DNA of 47,185 nt from Oceanihabitans gracilariae (GTDB taxonomy: Bacteria; Bacteroidota; Bacteroidia; Flavobacteriales; Flavobacteriaceae), in contig NZ_JBHULM010000045.1 in the NCBI RefSeq assembly GCF_042684485.1, forward strand, positions 1 through 47,185. Reading direction: 5' to 3'. Made by a program: the position numbers and the translations under genes. Below, piece by piece: positions 9,040 through 16,985 of this stretch. Every line of letters begins with the position of its first letter. Position 1 is the first letter of the stretch. The notes under the pieces were generated by a model that saw only the letters and a list, made by a program, of their open reading frames with translations, searched no databases and was not told the origin of the DNA.

Positions 9040-9852
9040 TTAACTTTTAGTACTGTATTTTTTTAATTCTTCTTCTAAATTTTCAAGCATATCTTTTGTT
9101 TTGTCTATATACTCAGAATTTGCATATTTATTTACAAAAGATAGGTAATATGATTTAGCTTTTATTAGTCTTTCTTCTTTTTTTCTTTCCACACTATTAA
9201 TGGCAAGGTTGTATGCCGAATCTAATCGGTAAAACAATGCTTGTTCACGAAGTTTAGATCCTGGAAACTCAAATATAAAGTTATCAAAAGATTTTATAGC
9301 TGCATTATAGTCTCTGGTATACTCAACCGTTTTATAATATTGGTAAGCAATATCAAATGCTTTTTTCTCTAATTTACCATCTAATTCTTTTACTAGTTGA
9401 TTGGCTTCTTCTAAATATGGAGAATTAGGATAAGTATTAATAAAGACTTGTAATTTCTCTATAGCATCTTTAGTAGCATGTTGCTCTTTAGAGTACATTG
9501 GAGACAACATATAGCTACTTTTTGCCGAAAGAAACTCTGCTTCTTCTGCTTTTACACTTTTAGGGTATGTTGTTGAAAAACGATCAAACTGATAACCTGC
9601 TAAGTAATAATCTTTAGCTTTGTAATAAGAATCTGCATATAAAAACGAAAGCTTTTCTGCTTGAGGCTTTCCTCTATATTGTGGCATTATTTGCTCAAAC
9701 AACCTATTTGCTTTCAAGTACTTCCCTTTATTGTACAGATCTTCACCAACTGTAAATTTTGACGCAATATCGTCTCCATTTAAAGCTTTTTGATATGGAC
9801 TACAAGAGCTTAATACTAAACCAAATAATACTATATAAATTAATTTATTCAT
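9040..9852 (-). CDS. bamD: Outer membrane assembly lipoprotein BamD
   Basis: 270 residues. A lipoprotein signal ends at the lipobox LSSC with Cys17 as the acylated residue. The rest is five TPR-like repeats of the YfiO/BamD type, visible as YNKGKYLKANRLFEQI, YKAKDYYLAGYQFDRF and YNAAIKSFDNFIFEFPGS. It belongs to the BAM complex, which folds beta-barrel proteins into the outer membrane. It is first in the minus-strand operon bamD-rpoZ-coaBC-DUF4835-recN, and a -7 box lies at 9959-9966. The length and TPR layout match the family. Confidence 0.93.
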   Translation of the reverse strand: MNKLIYIVLFGLVLSSCSPYQKALNGDDIASKFTVGEDLYNKGKYLKANRLFEQIMPQYRGKPQAEKLSFLYADSYYKAKDYYLAGYQFDRFSTTYPKSVKAEEAEFLSAKSSYMLSPMYSKEQHATKDAIEKLQVFINTYPNSPYLEEANQLVKELDGKLEKKAFDIAYQYYKTVEYTRDYNAAIKSFDNFIFEFPGSKLREQALFYRLDSAYNLAINSVERKKEERLIKAKSYYLSFVNKYANSEYIDKTKDMLENLEEELKKYSTKS

Positions 9853-9958
9853 CTGTAAATTTTACTGTTTTTACTATACCATGCCATTCTTAATAGAATC
9901 AAGGCTACTATTGTACACCTATTTAGATCTACTTTTTTCTCGATTTTAAAACAGAATG

Positions 9959-9966
9959 CAAAATTA
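9959..9966 (-). promoter_or_regulatory. -7 promoter box of the bamD operon
   Basis: Minus-strand TAATTTTG is an exact match to TAnnTTTG. It predicts a transcript start near 9952 and a leader of about 100 bases before bamD. The -33 region is poor (no TTG). Confidence 0.45.
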
Positions 9967-10055
9967 GTCTTTTAATATGGATTTTAAAAATATTTTATTT
10001 TGCTAAAATAACTGATGAAATCAAGGAATTTATAGGTTTAAGTTATATTTAACTT

Positions 10056-10937
10056 TTAGGCTAAAACTTTAAGCGCTTCTGCTATTTTTTGCTTTAACTC
10101 ATTGGTTGCCTCTACTAAAGGCAATCTTACATTTGCATTACACATTTTTAATGCTTGAAAAACAGCTTTAATTCCTGCTGGATTATTTTCGGCAAAAATT
10201 AAGCTTGTTAAATCCATAAGCTTAAAGTGAAGCGCATAAGCTTCTTTAGCTTTACCTTCTAAACCTAAATTAATCATGGTTGTAAATTCTTTTGGTACTG
10301 CTTGACCAAGTACAGAAATTACTCCTGCTCCACCTGCTAATACAACTCCTAGAGCTAAGTCATCATCTCCAGAAATTACTAGAAAATCTTCGGGTTTATT
10401 TTTTAATAATTGTAAGTACTGGTGTACATTATTTCCTGCTTCTTTAACAGCAACAATGTTTTTAAAATCTTGTGCCAAACGCAAAGTAGTTTCTGGTGTC
10501 ATATCTTTTGCTGTTCTACCAGGAACATTATATAAAATTATAGAAACTGGAGACGCTTCTGCCACAGCTTTAAAATGTTGGTACAATCCTTCTTGTGTTG
10601 GCTTGCTATAATATGGAGATACCGATAAAATAGCGTCTATATTAGATAGATCTGTATTTTTAATTTCTTCAACAACTTGCGCAGTATTATTACCACCAAT
10701 TCCTAATACTAAAGGTAGTCTTCCATTATTTGCTTTTATAACCGTGTTGGTTATTGCCTTTTTTTCTTCAGCTGTAACCGTTACACTCTCTCCTGTTGTA
10801 CCACTAATAACTAGGTAATCTGTACCATTTGCTATATTGTACTCTACAATTTCTTCAAGCGATTTATGGTCTACACTTAAATCGTCATTAAAAGGTGTTA
10901 TTAAAGCAACTCCTGTACCAGTGAAATTTTTATTCAT
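10056..10937 (-). CDS. dapA: 4-hydroxy-tetrahydrodipicolinate synthase
   Basis: 293 residues, a standard DapA TIM barrel. It condenses pyruvate with aspartate semialdehyde, the first committed step to diaminopimelate and lysine. GTTGES (the pyruvate carboxylate-binding segment) is near residue 45, YNVPGRT (catalytic Tyr) near 137, and the Schiff-base lysine is in VAVKEAGNN near 165. Ile-Ser-Gly-Asp-Asp follows. Its start overlaps the end of the DUF6913 gene by 8 bases, so the two are co-translated. dapF, a later enzyme of the same pathway, is at 31344-32120. Identification is secure. Confidence 0.97.
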   Translation of the reverse strand: MNKNFTGTGVALITPFNDDLSVDHKSLEEIVEYNIANGTDYLVISGTTGESVTVTAEEKKAITNTVIKANNGRLPLVLGIGGNNTAQVVEEIKNTDLSNIDAILSVSPYYSKPTQEGLYQHFKAVAEASPVSIILYNVPGRTAKDMTPETTLRLAQDFKNIVAVKEAGNNVHQYLQLLKNKPEDFLVISGDDDLALGVVLAGGAGVISVLGQAVPKEFTTMINLGLEGKAKEAYALHFKLMDLTSLIFAENNPAGIKAVFQALKMCNANVRLPLVEATNELKQKIAEALKVLA

Positions 10938-11457
10938 TACTTATTTTATTAAATGTATTAAGGTATTTTATTAGTTCGGTTTTAAATAAATCAAATTGCT
11001 TGAAATTAGTATTAATAATAAGATCATTCAATCTGTTGTCTGTTTGCAAAACACCAATTTTAAATTTTGCTTTAGATGCTGCTGTGATCACTTTAAGTGG
11101 CAATACATCTTGTTGGTAATAACTAATTAAAGCATCAAAAGGTGTTTTTATAAATTCTTGAAGTTCTGCATGCTTTACTTTACCGTTCCAGGCAAAGTCT
11201 TTTGGATTATAACAAAAATTCAATGCATCTACGTCCTTCTTTTTATTAGATGTAAACGCTATAATTTTAAGATTATTTGGTGCAATATTAATTAGTTTTG
11301 CAAATTGTATAAAAGATTCAAAATCATCATATTCATCTATATTTACTAGTACAGCAAGGCTTGAGATTTTATTATTAGCCACAAAATCCTTTCTAGCATC
11401 TAATAATTTACTAATATATTTTTTAGTAGAATTTTGTTTAAAACCCTTTAAAATCAT
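10930..11457 (-). CDS. DUF6913 family protein, unknown function
   Basis: 175 residues, cytoplasmic, with no signal peptide or membrane segment. The sequence fits a family I know as DUF6913, found upstream of dapA in flavobacteria. Visible features are an N-terminal basic region, an NIDEYDDFESFIQFAKLI segment and a central CYNPKDFAWNGK. It has alternating strands and helices suggestive of a small Rossmann-like fold; this is inference only. It overlaps dapA by 8 bases. Its ATG is 70 bases from the divergent lipoprotein gene, and the gap carries -7 boxes for both directions. No enzymatic motif is recognised. Confidence 0.7.
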   Translation of the reverse strand: MILKGFKQNSTKKYISKLLDARKDFVANNKISSLAVLVNIDEYDDFESFIQFAKLINIAPNNLKIIAFTSNKKKDVDALNFCYNPKDFAWNGKVKHAELQEFIKTPFDALISYYQQDVLPLKVITAASKAKFKIGVLQTDNRLNDLIINTNFKQFDLFKTELIKYLNTFNKISNE

Positions 11458-11473
11458 TTATCTTTATACTTTC

Positions 11474-11503
11474 TTGCAAAGGTAACAAAAGTAGTTAGTT
11501 TTG
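11474..11503 (+). promoter_or_regulatory. Plus-strand promoter TTG-N19-TAGTTTTG for the split 5'-nucleotidase
   Basis: TTG at 11474-11476, exactly 19 bases, then TAGTTTTG at 11496-11503. This is a full match to the bacteroidete sigma-A (sigABfr-type) consensus TTG-N19-TAnnTTTG. The predicted start of transcription is near 11510, 18 bases before the ATG at 11528. It therefore excludes the in-frame TTG at 11501 as a start codon. Confidence 0.78.
11477..11493 (-). promoter_or_regulatory. Minus-strand -7 boxes for DUF6913-dapA
   Basis: Two exact TAnnTTTG matches are read on the minus strand, TACTTTTG (11493-11486) and TACCTTTG (11484-11477), 20-36 bases before the DUF6913 ATG. Neither has a TTG at 17-23 bases upstream. 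They are interleaved with the divergent plus-strand promoter. Confidence 0.45.
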
Positions 11504-11527
11504 CGTATTAAAACCTATTCTTTACCT

Positions 11528-12289
11528 ATGAATTATAAACATCTTTTTTTTATTGTTTTTGCCTTCTTAACTTTTGGCTGTAAACAGGAAAAACTATCCC
11601 TTACTAAAATAGAAGGAAAACAAATTAACATTAATGATAGTTTAGCCATTAACCCAGAGATTGAAGCGTTTATTAAACCTTACAGAGAGCACGTTAATAA
11701 AGATTTAGATAGTGTTATTTCTTATGCCGTTGACACCTACTCTAAAAAAGATGGTAATTACAACACTGCAATTGGTAACTTATTTGCAGATGCAGTAATT
11801 CAAGAATCGAATATTGTTTTTAACAAAAGAACCGGAAAAAACATAGATATGGTTTTACTAAACCATGGAGGTATTCGTGCCATTATATCTAAAGGAAACA
11901 TAAGTACAAGAACAGCTTATGAAATCATGCCTTTTGAAAACAGTCTTGTGGTTGCTGAAATGAAAGGAAAAACCATACAAGATAGCTTAGTTCATTACTT
12001 AACAAAAGCAAAACGTGCGCATCCTATTTCTGGATTAAAAATTAAAATGGACAAAGACTTTAACGTTATAGAAACTTCTATAAATAACAAACCTATTGAA
12101 GCTAACAAAAGCTATTATGTGGTAACCAATGATTATTTATACAATGGAGGTGACCGAATGACTTTTTTTAAAACCAATGATAGTTTATACGTTTTAAACT
12201 ATAAAGTAAGAAACGCTTTGGTGGATTACTTTAAAAAGACAGACACCATTAACCCTGTTATTGACGACAGATTTATTCAAACAAAATAA
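11528..12289 (+). CDS. 5'-nucleotidase C-terminal domain lipoprotein
   Basis: 253 residues from the ATG at 11528. The lipobox FGC puts the acylated Cys at residue 18, and this start follows a full promoter by 18 bases. The protein consists only of the substrate-specificity (C-terminal) domain of the UshA/5'-nucleotidase family: GNLFADAV, MVLLNHGGIRA, YEIMPFENSLVV and the nucleotide-stacking NDYLYNGGDRM. The metal-binding catalytic domain is absent here and is encoded by the next gene (12315-13232). The two probably work together outside the cytoplasm on nucleotides or related phosphates. In most bacteria the domains are fused with the metallophosphatase first; here they are separate and in the reverse order. 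I believe this split form recurs in flavobacteria. Confidence 0.85.
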   Translation: MNYKHLFFIVFAFLTFGCKQEKLSLTKIEGKQININDSLAINPEIEAFIKPYREHVNKDLDSVISYAVDTYSKKDGNYNTAIGNLFADAVIQESNIVFNKRTGKNIDMVLLNHGGIRAIISKGNISTRTAYEIMPFENSLVVAEMKGKTIQDSLVHYLTKAKRAHPISGLKIKMDKDFNVIETSINNKPIEANKSYYVVTNDYLYNGGDRMTFFKTNDSLYVLNYKVRNALVDYFKKTDTINPVIDDRFIQTK

Positions 12290-12314
12290 GAAACCACTAA
12301 CAAAATTTACACTT

Positions 12315-13232
12315 GTGAAAAGAAGAGATTTTATACAACAGACATCTGCAACAGCTGCTTTAATTACGTTAGGAGGTTTAGGCTTACAATCATTTACCTC
12401 TGGAAGTAAAACTACTAAAATAACCATACTGCATACTAATGATGTACACAGTCATATTGATGCCTTTGGACCTGATGATGGTAGAAACCCGAACCAAGGA
12501 GGTGTTGCCAGAAGAGCGAGTTTAATACAAAATATTAGAAACGAAAACCCAAACACCTTACTACTAGATGCTGGAGATATTTTTCAAGGCACACCGTATT
12601 TTAACTATTATGGTGGAGAGTTAGAATTTAAGCTTATGAGCATGCTTAAATACGATGCAGCTACTATAGGAAACCATGATTTTGACAATGGTATTGACGG
12701 CTTATTAGCACAATTACCACATGCTAAATTTGACTTTTTATCAGCTAATTATGATTTTTCAAACACTGTTTTAGACGCTTTTGTAAAACCCTTTAAAACC
12801 TTTACTAAAGATGGTATCAAAATTGGCGTTTTTGGTTTAGGAATAGAACTAAATGGTTTAGTAGACAAAAGCATGTATAAAGAAACGGTTTATCTTGATC
12901 CTGTAGAAACAGCTCAAGAAATGACCAGAATATTAAAAGAGGATCAAAAATGTGATTTGGTGATTTGTTTATCGCATTTAGGGTACCACTACAAAAATGC
13001 GCCTTCAAAAATTAGCGATTTATCATTAGCTAAAGCTACTAAAAACATCGATTTAATAATAGGTGGACATACGCATACTTTTTTACCAAAACCTACAGTT
13101 ACAAAAAATAGTGAAGGCAAAAATGTTTTAGTAAATCAAGTTGGTTGCTACGGAATAAACTTAGGAAAAATTGATTTTTATTTTGATGCAGATAAAAACA
13201 AAGCAGCAGAAGGAACCTCTATACTAGTGTAA
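12315..13232 (+). CDS. Metallophosphatase (5'-nucleotidase catalytic domain) with Tat signal
   Basis: 305 residues from a GTG at 12315. This start puts the twin-arginine motif KRRDFIQQ at the N-terminus, followed by a hydrophobic segment (ATAALITLGGLGL), so export by the Tat pathway is predicted. An ATG at 12261 would add 18 residues inside the previous gene and bury the signal. The dinuclear metal site of the calcineurin-like family is complete: LHTNDVHSH, DAGDIFQGTPY, TIGNHDFDNG, SHLGYH and GGHTHTF. It lacks the C-terminal nucleotidase domain, which is the preceding lipoprotein. The two stops and starts are 26 bases apart, so they form one unit. The 3' end overlaps the convergent membrane-protein gene by 9 bases. 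Confidence 0.88.
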   Translation: MKRRDFIQQTSATAALITLGGLGLQSFTSGSKTTKITILHTNDVHSHIDAFGPDDGRNPNQGGVARRASLIQNIRNENPNTLLLDAGDIFQGTPYFNYYGGELEFKLMSMLKYDAATIGNHDFDNGIDGLLAQLPHAKFDFLSANYDFSNTVLDAFVKPFKTFTKDGIKIGVFGLGIELNGLVDKSMYKETVYLDPVETAQEMTRILKEDQKCDLVICLSHLGYHYKNAPSKISDLSLAKATKNIDLIIGGHTHTFLPKPTVTKNSEGKNVLVNQVGCYGINLGKIDFYFDADKNKAAEGTSILV

Positions 13233-13979
13233 ACTATTAAGAAAAGCTTTTGCTTTTATTTCTATATCGCTAGTGGTTTTATTTCTTTCTTTTATATAAT
13301 TGAACAGAAATAATAAACCAACAATATGTAAAATCCTATCTAGTAATACAAAACTCCAGTTGTATAGATAATATACACTTATATAATGTAACACATCTGA
13401 AAAAGCAAAACATAAAACCATTATTAAAAATAATATAGAACCTTTGGTTTCTGAATTTAAATAATCTACAAAAGAAATAAAGGCTAGAGTTATTAAAGCG
13501 ATGCTTTTAACAGCAAACAGCGTAACTTCTATACTATCTGGAATATAATACTTAATTAAATCAAAAAGAACATAAAGCAAAATTGCGTTAATTAAAAAGA
13601 CAGAAATTAAATACGCTCTAATAACCTTATCTAACTTTAATTTTTTAATACCTGTTGCAACAGCCACAATTAAACTTAAATAGCTCAAACAATAAAAGAA
13701 GCTTGAAATATTTAAAAGCATAAAACTAGATGTTATATTAGAAGTTACATCTCCTGTAAACGAAAACAACAAAAATGCTAAAATCCATGTTTTAATCTGC
13801 TTACCTATTAATAGTAAGTAAGTAAAAATTATAGGAATAAAGAGTGTTTTTGTTATTTGCTGCAGCAAATTATTTCCGCTAATAACCGCAAAAATATTAA
13901 CACATATAAGCGTAAACAATACGCACCAAAAGGCATTGCTTGGAAGTTTATTTTTCCATTGGTTTAAAATCATAATCAT
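13224..13979 (-). CDS. Multi-pass membrane protein, YhhN/TMEM86-like (first of a pair)
   Basis: 251 residues with about eight predicted transmembrane segments. The pattern resembles the YhhN (lysoplasmalogenase/TMEM86) family: a KTLFIPIIFTYLL segment, then FSFTGDVTSN with Gly-Asp in the membrane, a FFYCLSYLSLIVAVA helix and a late CFAFSDVLHY. The match is by general layout, so the enzyme function is a suggestion only. It is a distant paralogue of the neighbour at 14159-14848, which shows the same order of elements and a similar Lys-rich C-terminus. A perfect 11-bp inverted repeat (14016-14046) lies just upstream over the likely promoter. The 3' end overlaps the metallophosphatase gene by 9 bases. 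Confidence 0.65.
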   Translation of the reverse strand: MIMILNQWKNKLPSNAFWCVLFTLICVNIFAVISGNNLLQQITKTLFIPIIFTYLLLIGKQIKTWILAFLLFSFTGDVTSNITSSFMLLNISSFFYCLSYLSLIVAVATGIKKLKLDKVIRAYLISVFLINAILLYVLFDLIKYYIPDSIEVTLFAVKSIALITLAFISFVDYLNSETKGSILFLIMVLCFAFSDVLHYISVYYLYNWSFVLLDRILHIVGLLFLFNYIKERNKTTSDIEIKAKAFLNSLH

Positions 13980-13992
13980 AAGTAGGTTAAAA

Positions 13993-14000
13993 CAAATGTA
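13993..14000 (-). promoter_or_regulatory. -7 box of the YhhN-like gene
   Basis: Minus-strand TACATTTG matches TAnnTTTG exactly and lies 14 bases before the ATG at 13979. Its -33 region would fall near 14020, inside one arm of the palindrome at 14016-14046. Confidence 0.5.
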
Positions 14001-14015
14001 TTACAATTTTTTCAA

Positions 14016-14046
14016 TCATCGATAAAAACACTTGATTTATCGATGA
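14016..14046. repeat. Perfect 11-bp inverted repeat, candidate operator
   Basis: TCATCGATAAA (14016-14026) and TTTATCGATGA (14036-14046) are exact reverse complements around a 9-base centre. There is no T tract on either side, so it is not a terminator. It covers the expected -33 position of the promoter of the membrane-protein gene that starts at 13979, which is where a repressor or activator dimer would bind. Confidence 0.6.
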
Positions 14047-14158
14047 AATACATAAATACATGCTTTTTTTGAAGATAATTCTCTCAAAAAAATATATAAA
14101 AGGGCTTTATAATGATAAAAAATGAATAGAAAAAAAACAGCGTGCAAACGAATGTTTA

Positions 14159-14848
14159 CTATACAAAGGCATTACTTTTCTTTTTAACTCCTACAACTAA
14201 ATTAGACTGAAGATAAAATATAATAAAAGCAAACACATTTAAGAAAGTAGCGATATAGCTTAATATTTCTAATTCTGTTAAATAGTAATAACCTATTAAA
14301 ATAAACTCTGAAAAGCTTAACGAAAGACAACCAATAAATAGATACAAAGACTTTGTAGTATCATTTTCTAAAAAGTTTAAAAAAGATGCTGCCAACATAA
14401 TTAATAACATTAAATTATAACCATGCTCTACAACCCTTACCAAACTTAAAACTTTTGTTTCAAACAAAACAGGATCTATTATACCAGACAAAACAGTAAA
14501 TAGATAAATTATAAGCATTGCTAAAACAATAGTTTGAACCAAGAACTTTTTAAAGAGCACTTTTACATTTAATGTTTTGAAGATTTCTAGAATTAAAAAG
14601 AAAAAAGATATTACGTAAAGTATGTTACAAGCAAAATAAAAGATTTCATATAAATTATCTCCATCTATTATATGCAAAATATCTGCTAAAGAATAACATC
14701 CCAAAAACAGCGAAAAATACAAAGATTTCTTTTTTCGTAATAGAAAATAAAATAAGGTAATAATAGGAACTATTAGTAATTCTAAAACAGAAAACATAGA
14801 AATTTGAATAGTATCTATAACCGCTAAACTAAAAAGACAAGTTAACAT
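14159..14848 (-). CDS. Multi-pass membrane protein, related to the neighbour (second of a pair)
   Basis: 229 residues and about eight transmembrane segments. It shares the layout of the protein at 13224-13979: a LIVPIITLFYFLL helix, a membrane segment with CYSLADILHI where the neighbour has FSFTGD, an aromatic ISFFFLILEI helix, a late LSLSFSEFILIGYYY and a basic C-terminus ending SNAFV. This suggests an old tandem duplication. It may be YhhN-like but is more divergent, so I do not assign an enzyme activity. A -7 box (minus TATATTTG) is at 14891-14898, giving a leader of about 35 bases. The 310-base distance between the two ATG-proximal ends and a second promoter suggest separate transcription. 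Confidence 0.65.
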   Translation of the reverse strand: MLTCLFSLAVIDTIQISMFSVLELLIVPIITLFYFLLRKKKSLYFSLFLGCYSLADILHIIDGDNLYEIFYFACNILYVISFFFLILEIFKTLNVKVLFKKFLVQTIVLAMLIIYLFTVLSGIIDPVLFETKVLSLVRVVEHGYNLMLLIMLAASFLNFLENDTTKSLYLFIGCLSLSFSEFILIGYYYLTELEILSYIATFLNVFAFIIFYLQSNLVVGVKKKSNAFV

Positions 14849-14890
14849 AAATTTATTTAAACACCTAAAAGAGTGTTAGTTACCACGCGT

Positions 14891-14898
14891 CAAATATA
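14891..14898 (-). promoter_or_regulatory. -7 box of the second membrane-protein gene
   Basis: Minus-strand TATATTTG, an exact TAnnTTTG match, 43 bases before the ATG at 14848. No TTG at the expected spacing. Confidence 0.42.
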
Positions 14899-14963
14899 AA
14901 TAAAATTTACAACTTAACGGTATAATTCTACTTTTTGTCGGTTTAAAAATCAAATTCTTACAA

Positions 14964-16958
14964 TTACGATACCATTTGTAAGAATTCCTTTTCTGTAATT
15001 AGAGGAACTCCTAATTTTTCGGCTTTAGCTTTTTTACTTGGTCCCATTTTATCTCCTGCAACAATAAAACTAGTTTTAGCAGATATAGAAGAAGATACTT
15101 TACCTCCATTATCTTCTATTAACTTTTTAAGTTCTGTTCTTGAAACGGTTTCAAAAACACCAGAAACTACAAAAATTTGATTTTCTAATTTATTGGTTTG
15201 ATTCGCTAATTTTTCGGCAGAAACTTCTAGTTGTACTCCAAAGCTTCGTAGTTTTTCAATGGTCTGTATATTTTCTTCCGAAGCAAAAAAAGCAATAACA
15301 CTTTCTGCTATTTTAACACCTATTTCATCTACGTTTACCAATTCTTCTTGTGTAGCCTTTGCAATGGCATCAATACTTTTATAATGCTTGGCTAATTTTT
15401 TAGCAACAGTTTCTCCTACATATCTAATTCCTAAAGCAAAGAGCACTCTTTCAAAAGGTATTTGTGTAGAAGCAGCAATACCATTCACTAAATTTTCAGC
15501 ACTTTTTTCTGCCATTCGCTCTAAAGGCATAACTTGCTCTTTGGTTAGCGTATACAAATCAGAATAATTAGCAATCAATCCTGCGCTTACTAAAAGTGCA
15601 ACGGTTTCTCCTCCTAAACCTTCAATATCCATTGCTTTTCTAGAAATATAATGCTGTATTCTACCAACTATTTGAGGCTTACAACCATTATAATTAGGAC
15701 AAAAATGTTTTGCCTCACCTTCTAACCTTTCTAAAGGCGTATTACACTCTGGGCAATGCGTAATATATTGTGTTGGCTGCGAGTTTTCTGGACGTTTAGT
15801 TAAATCTACAGCAATAATTTTAGGTATTATCTCACCTCCTTTTTCTACATACACCTCATCACCTACTCTAACATCTAGTTTTTCAATTTGGTCACTATTA
15901 TGTAAAGAAGCACGTTTTACTGTGGTTCCTGCTAATTCTACAGGCTCTAAATTTGCAACAGGTGTTATTGCTCCTGTTCTACCCACTTGATACGATATAC
16001 TGTTTAGTCGTGTAGAAACCTGCTCTGCTTTAAACTTATATGCCATTGCCCAACGTGGTGCTTTGGCAGTATACCCTAATTCTTCTTGTTGTTGTAAGTC
16101 ATTTACTTTTACTACTACACCATCTGTTTCGTAAGGTAAATTATGTCTTTCTGTATCCCAATAATTCACAAACTCTAATACCTCATCAATAGAGTTTGCT
16201 AGTTTAGCTGCTTCCGGAACTTTAAATCCCATCTGCCTGGCTTTTTCTAAACTTTCCATTTGTGTAGCTATACCTAAATTATCTCCTGTAATATTATACA
16301 ACAAACACTCTAATGGTCTTTTTGCTACTTCTGCACTATCTTGAAGTTTTAAACTTCCCGAAGCAGTATTTCTAGGATTTCTATAAGGTTCTTCGCCAAT
16401 ATCTATGCGCTCTTCATTCATTTTATTAAACCCTTCAAAAGGCAAAACAATTTCTCCGCGAATATCAAACTTTGCAGGATAACTTCCTTTTAACTGTAAT
16501 GGTACCGACTTTATCGTCTTAATATTTGCTGTAACCTCATCTCCTTGCATACCATCACCACGAGTTACTGCTCGAAGCAAACTTCCGTTTTCATAAGTTA
16601 AACTAATAGATGCTCCATCATACTTTAACTCACAAGTATATTGAATTTGACCATCGACCATTTTTTTTATTCTTGCTTCCCAATCTTGCAAATCTTCAAG
16701 CGAATACGAATTATCTAAACTATACATTCGGTGTTCATGCACAACCGTATTAAAATTTTTAGTTACTTCTCCTCCTACGCGTAAGGTTGGCGAATTGGCA
16801 TCATAAAACTCGGGGTGTTTTGCTTCTAAATCTTGAAGCTCTTTTAATTTACTATCAAAATCAAAATCGCTAATAGTAGGATTATCTAGGACGTAATAGT
16901 TATAATTATGTTCACGAAGCTCGTTACGTAAATTCTCTATGTATTCTTTGGTATTCAT
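14964..16958 (-). CDS. ligA: NAD-dependent DNA ligase LigA
   Basis: 664 residues, full length. It seals nicks in DNA replication and repair using NAD+. The domains are in order: Ia region with HxxxYYxxD-like HNYNYYVLDNPTISDFDFD, an adenylation domain with the active-site lysine in CELKYDGASISL (about residue 112), an OB fold, a zinc finger (CPECNTPLE ... FCPNYNGC, four Cys), helix-hairpin-helix repeats, and a C-terminal BRCT domain with GGKVSSSISAKTSFIVAG. It is the last gene of the minus-strand series acetyltransferase-prmC-lipoprotein-ligA, 27 bases after the lipoprotein. Identification is secure. Confidence 0.97.
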   Translation of the reverse strand: MNTKEYIENLRNELREHNYNYYVLDNPTISDFDFDSKLKELQDLEAKHPEFYDANSPTLRVGGEVTKNFNTVVHEHRMYSLDNSYSLEDLQDWEARIKKMVDGQIQYTCELKYDGASISLTYENGSLLRAVTRGDGMQGDEVTANIKTIKSVPLQLKGSYPAKFDIRGEIVLPFEGFNKMNEERIDIGEEPYRNPRNTASGSLKLQDSAEVAKRPLECLLYNITGDNLGIATQMESLEKARQMGFKVPEAAKLANSIDEVLEFVNYWDTERHNLPYETDGVVVKVNDLQQQEELGYTAKAPRWAMAYKFKAEQVSTRLNSISYQVGRTGAITPVANLEPVELAGTTVKRASLHNSDQIEKLDVRVGDEVYVEKGGEIIPKIIAVDLTKRPENSQPTQYITHCPECNTPLERLEGEAKHFCPNYNGCKPQIVGRIQHYISRKAMDIEGLGGETVALLVSAGLIANYSDLYTLTKEQVMPLERMAEKSAENLVNGIAASTQIPFERVLFALGIRYVGETVAKKLAKHYKSIDAIAKATQEELVNVDEIGVKIAESVIAFFASEENIQTIEKLRSFGVQLEVSAEKLANQTNKLENQIFVVSGVFETVSRTELKKLIEDNGGKVSSSISAKTSFIVAGDKMGPSKKAKAEKLGVPLITEKEFLQMVS

Positions 16959-16985
16959 TTTTTAATTGCAAATAATTTTTGAAAA

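Noticed and set aside
11501..11527. TTG start nine codons upstream of the nucleotidase-domain lipoprotein
   Set aside because: It lies inside the -7 box of the promoter, before the expected transcript start, and would spoil the lipoprotein signal.
12261..12314. ATG start for the metallophosphatase
   Set aside because: It overlaps the previous gene and hides the twin-arginine signal that begins at GTG 12315.
14054..14095. Terminator downstream of the second membrane protein
   Set aside because: TTTTTTGA and TCAAAAAA can pair, but the stem is all A/T apart from one pair and weak.
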